Part shown: positions 5,395 to 6,665 of the stretch, one piece after another
Position numbering within the stretch: position 1 is the first letter of the stretch
How the letters are laid out: the number at the start of each line of letters is the position of its first letter
From: Chloroflexota bacterium
GTDB taxonomy: Bacteria > Chloroflexota > Dormibacteria > Dormibacterales > Dormibacteraceae
Direction of reading: 5' to 3'
NCBI GenBank assembly: GCA_005879675.1
Contig: VBJE01000141.1
Location: 1-6,665, forward strand
DNA: 6,665 nucleotides
Program-made: the position numbers and the translations under genes
Notes under the pieces: generated by a model
What the model was told of the DNA's origin: nothing
Database searches by the model: none
The model's input: only the letters and a program-made list of their open reading frames with translations

Positions 5395-5919
5395 TCAAGC
5401 TCCTGCGCTGTCGGCGGGCAGAGCAGGCTGACGCCGACCAGTGCCCGACCGATTGATGCGCCGGATAAGCGTGTCGACAGGCCCAACGGCCAATAGCGCC
5501 GCGAGCAAAACAACGGCGAGCACGCCCAACAGAACCAGCATCGCTCTCAGTAATTCAATGGGAAGCCATGATGGCGGGCTTGGCGGCCACTGCCCTTCTG
5601 TGATCCATGTCGCCAGGGAGGGCCCTGCCAACCCAACGACTATACCGATGGCAGTAAGGATGCCCCCAAGTACCGTTGTTGACCAACCGAGAACTCTGAT
5701 ATCTGTCAATGCTTGATCGATATCCTTCGCTGCGCGACTCGCCAACCTCATGGCCCTCTGCGTATCTGGGACGCGCAGGTGGTTGACGAAGCCCTCCCAC
5801 CTTTCAAGAAGATCAGATGAGAGTTCTTCGTGGTGACTCGCGACGACGGCCGCGCTTAGAAACCCCCCGGCCAATCCGCCGACGATTCCGATGAGTCCTG
5901 CCATCCACCAGGAAACCAT
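5395..5919 (-). CDS. Three-helix membrane protein of unknown function
   Basis: This is a 174-residue protein not recognised as a known family. It begins MVSWWMAGLIGIVGGLAGGF. Three hydrophobic segments are visible: about residues 5-27 (glycine-rich), 78-104 and 122-147. Between the first and second lies a polar, charged stretch of roughly 50 residues (HHEELSSDLLERWEG onward) that could form amphipathic helices. The tail after residue 150 is basic and then Ala/Pro-rich, consistent with a cytoplasmic C-terminus. The start is well supported: GAGGAGGG sits 6 nt before the ATG. Gaps of more than 300 bases on either side suggest it is transcribed alone; a weak candidate promoter (TTGCAG, 18 nt, TGTACT) can be read upstream on the minus strand but is not convincing. 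The good ribosome binding site and clean hydrophobic pattern argue for a real gene. No function is assigned. Confidence 0.75.
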   Translation of the reverse strand: MVSWWMAGLIGIVGGLAGGFLSAAVVASHHEELSSDLLERWEGFVNHLRVPDTQRAMRLASRAAKDIDQALTDIRVLGWSTTVLGGILTAIGIVVGLAGPSLATWITEGQWPPSPPSWLPIELLRAMLVLLGVLAVVLLAALLAVGPVDTLIRRINRSGTGRRQPALPADSAGA

Positions 5920-6233
5920 TGCGATCCCTCCTCTCTATTCTTTGGTCCGACAGCCTCTTGAGTACATTGAGTCGAATAACACCACTGCAAACATTGGTGC
6001 TTCGCGTAACTGCTCCTCACTTGTCGAACAGTATCGGCCGCATAGAGCGCACTCACATTCATGGCGGCAGTCCGCCCGAACTCGAGTCGGCTAAGCTGAA
6101 ATCACTGTCCAAGTGACGGCCCGCAGCAGAGAAGAGGATTGATCCACCGCTGCTGATACTCGTCTCTTATCGGCGGCATCGGCGACTCACCCGTCCCAAG
6201 AAGAGTCGGGATGATTGCGATCGCTGCGCAGGC
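5920..6233. other. Gene-free stretch upstream of the membrane-protein gene
   Basis: About 310 bases holding the leader of the membrane-protein gene and the region downstream of the nitroreductase stop. No family-like coding sequence, no hairpin followed by a T tract, and no RNA gene was recognised. Short open frames here have no supporting ribosome binding sites. Confidence 0.5.
5926..5933 (-). promoter_or_regulatory. Strong ribosome binding site of the membrane-protein gene
   Basis: On the minus strand GAGGAGGG lies 6 nt before the ATG at 5917-5919. It is close to an ideal Shine-Dalgarno sequence, the best in the window, and fixes the start codon. Confidence 0.75.
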
Positions 6234-6665
6234 TCACCAGCGCCCAATGTGGAACATCTCCTCGAATGGCCGGCGACGTATTGTGAAAACCGAGCCGCGA
6301 GGCTTGTCCTCTGAGGAGGGATATCCGAGCGCGATGACGCCCAGCATGGTGCAGGACGGAGGTACCCCAAGTTCGCGCACTACGTCGTGCTCGCCACGGG
6401 TGATGCCGAAATACCAAGCTCCAAGGCCTTCATTAACGCTGGCCAACAGGATCAGCATGATGGCCATCGAGGTGTCCACTGTCCAGAACGGGACGGGCCA
6501 GTTTTCCTCCTTGTCCATTCCGAACTGGAGCTTGTCCGGCTGAGCGATGAAGTCAAAACCTTGGCTAAACCCCCCGGATGGCGCGTGCCGCGCCACCTCC
6601 AACACTCGCCTGAGTACGTCATCAGGAATCGGCTTCTGCTCAAACTTTCGAACCATTCGTCGGCG
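6234..6665 (-). CDS. Nitroreductase-family protein, 5' end outside the window and with an apparent internal deletion
   Basis: The frame stays open to the window edge (RRRMVRKFEQKPIP), so the true start lies outside, although a Met is available at 6654-6656. Nitroreductase-family proteins are FMN enzymes that use NAD(P)H to reduce nitro, quinone or related substrates. Visible features are the FMN-binding Arg-rich start, HAPSGGFSQGFDF (about 24-36 from that Met), ENWPVPFWTVDTSMAIML, the NEGLGAWYFG helix region, a LGYP motif near 110 and the terminal RRPFEEMFHIGRW. Relatives of this subgroup are about 200 residues. Here only about 140 follow the RRRM motif, because FDFI runs directly into AQPDKLQFGMDKEENW, skipping about 50 residues that normally contain a beta strand and the segment ending in an RYA-like motif (junction about 6543-6548). 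The frame is kept. It may encode a defective protein, or the gap may be an assembly error. Confidence 0.82.
   Translation of the reverse strand, partial: RRRMVRKFEQKPIPDDVLRRVLEVARHAPSGGFSQGFDFIAQPDKLQFGMDKEENWPVPFWTVDTSMAIMLILLASVNEGLGAWYFGITRGEHDVVRELGVPPSCTMLGVIALGYPSSEDKPRGSVFTIRRRPFEEMFHIGRW

Noticed and set aside
5218..5496. Plus-strand 92-codon frame beginning in the tandem duplication
   Set aside because: It crosses repeats and runs antisense into the well-supported membrane-protein gene; no ribosome binding site or homology.

Overview
This is a high-GC window from a soil- or environment-type bacterium. Proteobacteria, Actinobacteria or a related high-GC phylum would fit, and the sequence alone does not settle which. 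It has three parts. Positions 1-1322 (+ strand) are the end of a 2-oxoacid dehydrogenase operon: a short tail that is probably the E1-alpha subunit, an intact E1-beta subunit, and a stand-alone 79-residue lipoyl domain joined to E1-beta by a GTGA overlap. Nothing resembling an E2 acyltransferase or E3 is present.

Positions 1327-3383 hold the remains of a four-carbon acid-sugar (threonate/erythronate-type) catabolic cluster. On the + strand are about ten residues of the start of a 6-phosphogluconate/3-hydroxyisobutyrate-dehydrogenase-like gene, then the C-terminal end of a hydroxypyruvate/2-oxo-tetronate isomerase-like gene. On the - strand, converging on these, are a DUF1537-family acid-sugar kinase and, 4 nt downstream, a PdxA/PdxA2-type 4-phosphate dehydrogenase. 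In known pathways these families work together: kinase, then oxidative decarboxylation of the 4-phospho sugar acid to dihydroxyacetone phosphate, with isomerase and dehydrogenase branches. Here every member looks damaged. The dehydrogenase is cut off, the isomerase has lost its N-terminus plus about 15 internal residues, PdxA has a small deletion that shifts the frame and removes a metal-ligand region, and the kinase is about 100 residues short.

Positions 3384-6665 look less GC-rich and are sparsely coding, with all genes on the - strand: an apparently intact endonuclease/exonuclease/phosphatase-fold protein, a three-helix membrane protein of unknown function with a strong ribosome binding site, and the start-less end of a nitroreductase-family gene that also appears to lack about 50 internal residues. 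A 17-bp direct repeat (3663-3679 and 5274-5290) brackets the endonuclease gene, and a perfect 22-bp tandem duplication lies at 5198-5241.

The most striking property is the recurrence of short internal deletions in unrelated enzyme genes across the window. This means either real decay of the locus or a systematic assembly or amplification artefact, and the two must be separated before any functional reading. No CRISPR array, tRNA or rRNA gene, or recognisable transposase was seen. The stretches without genes are described individually.
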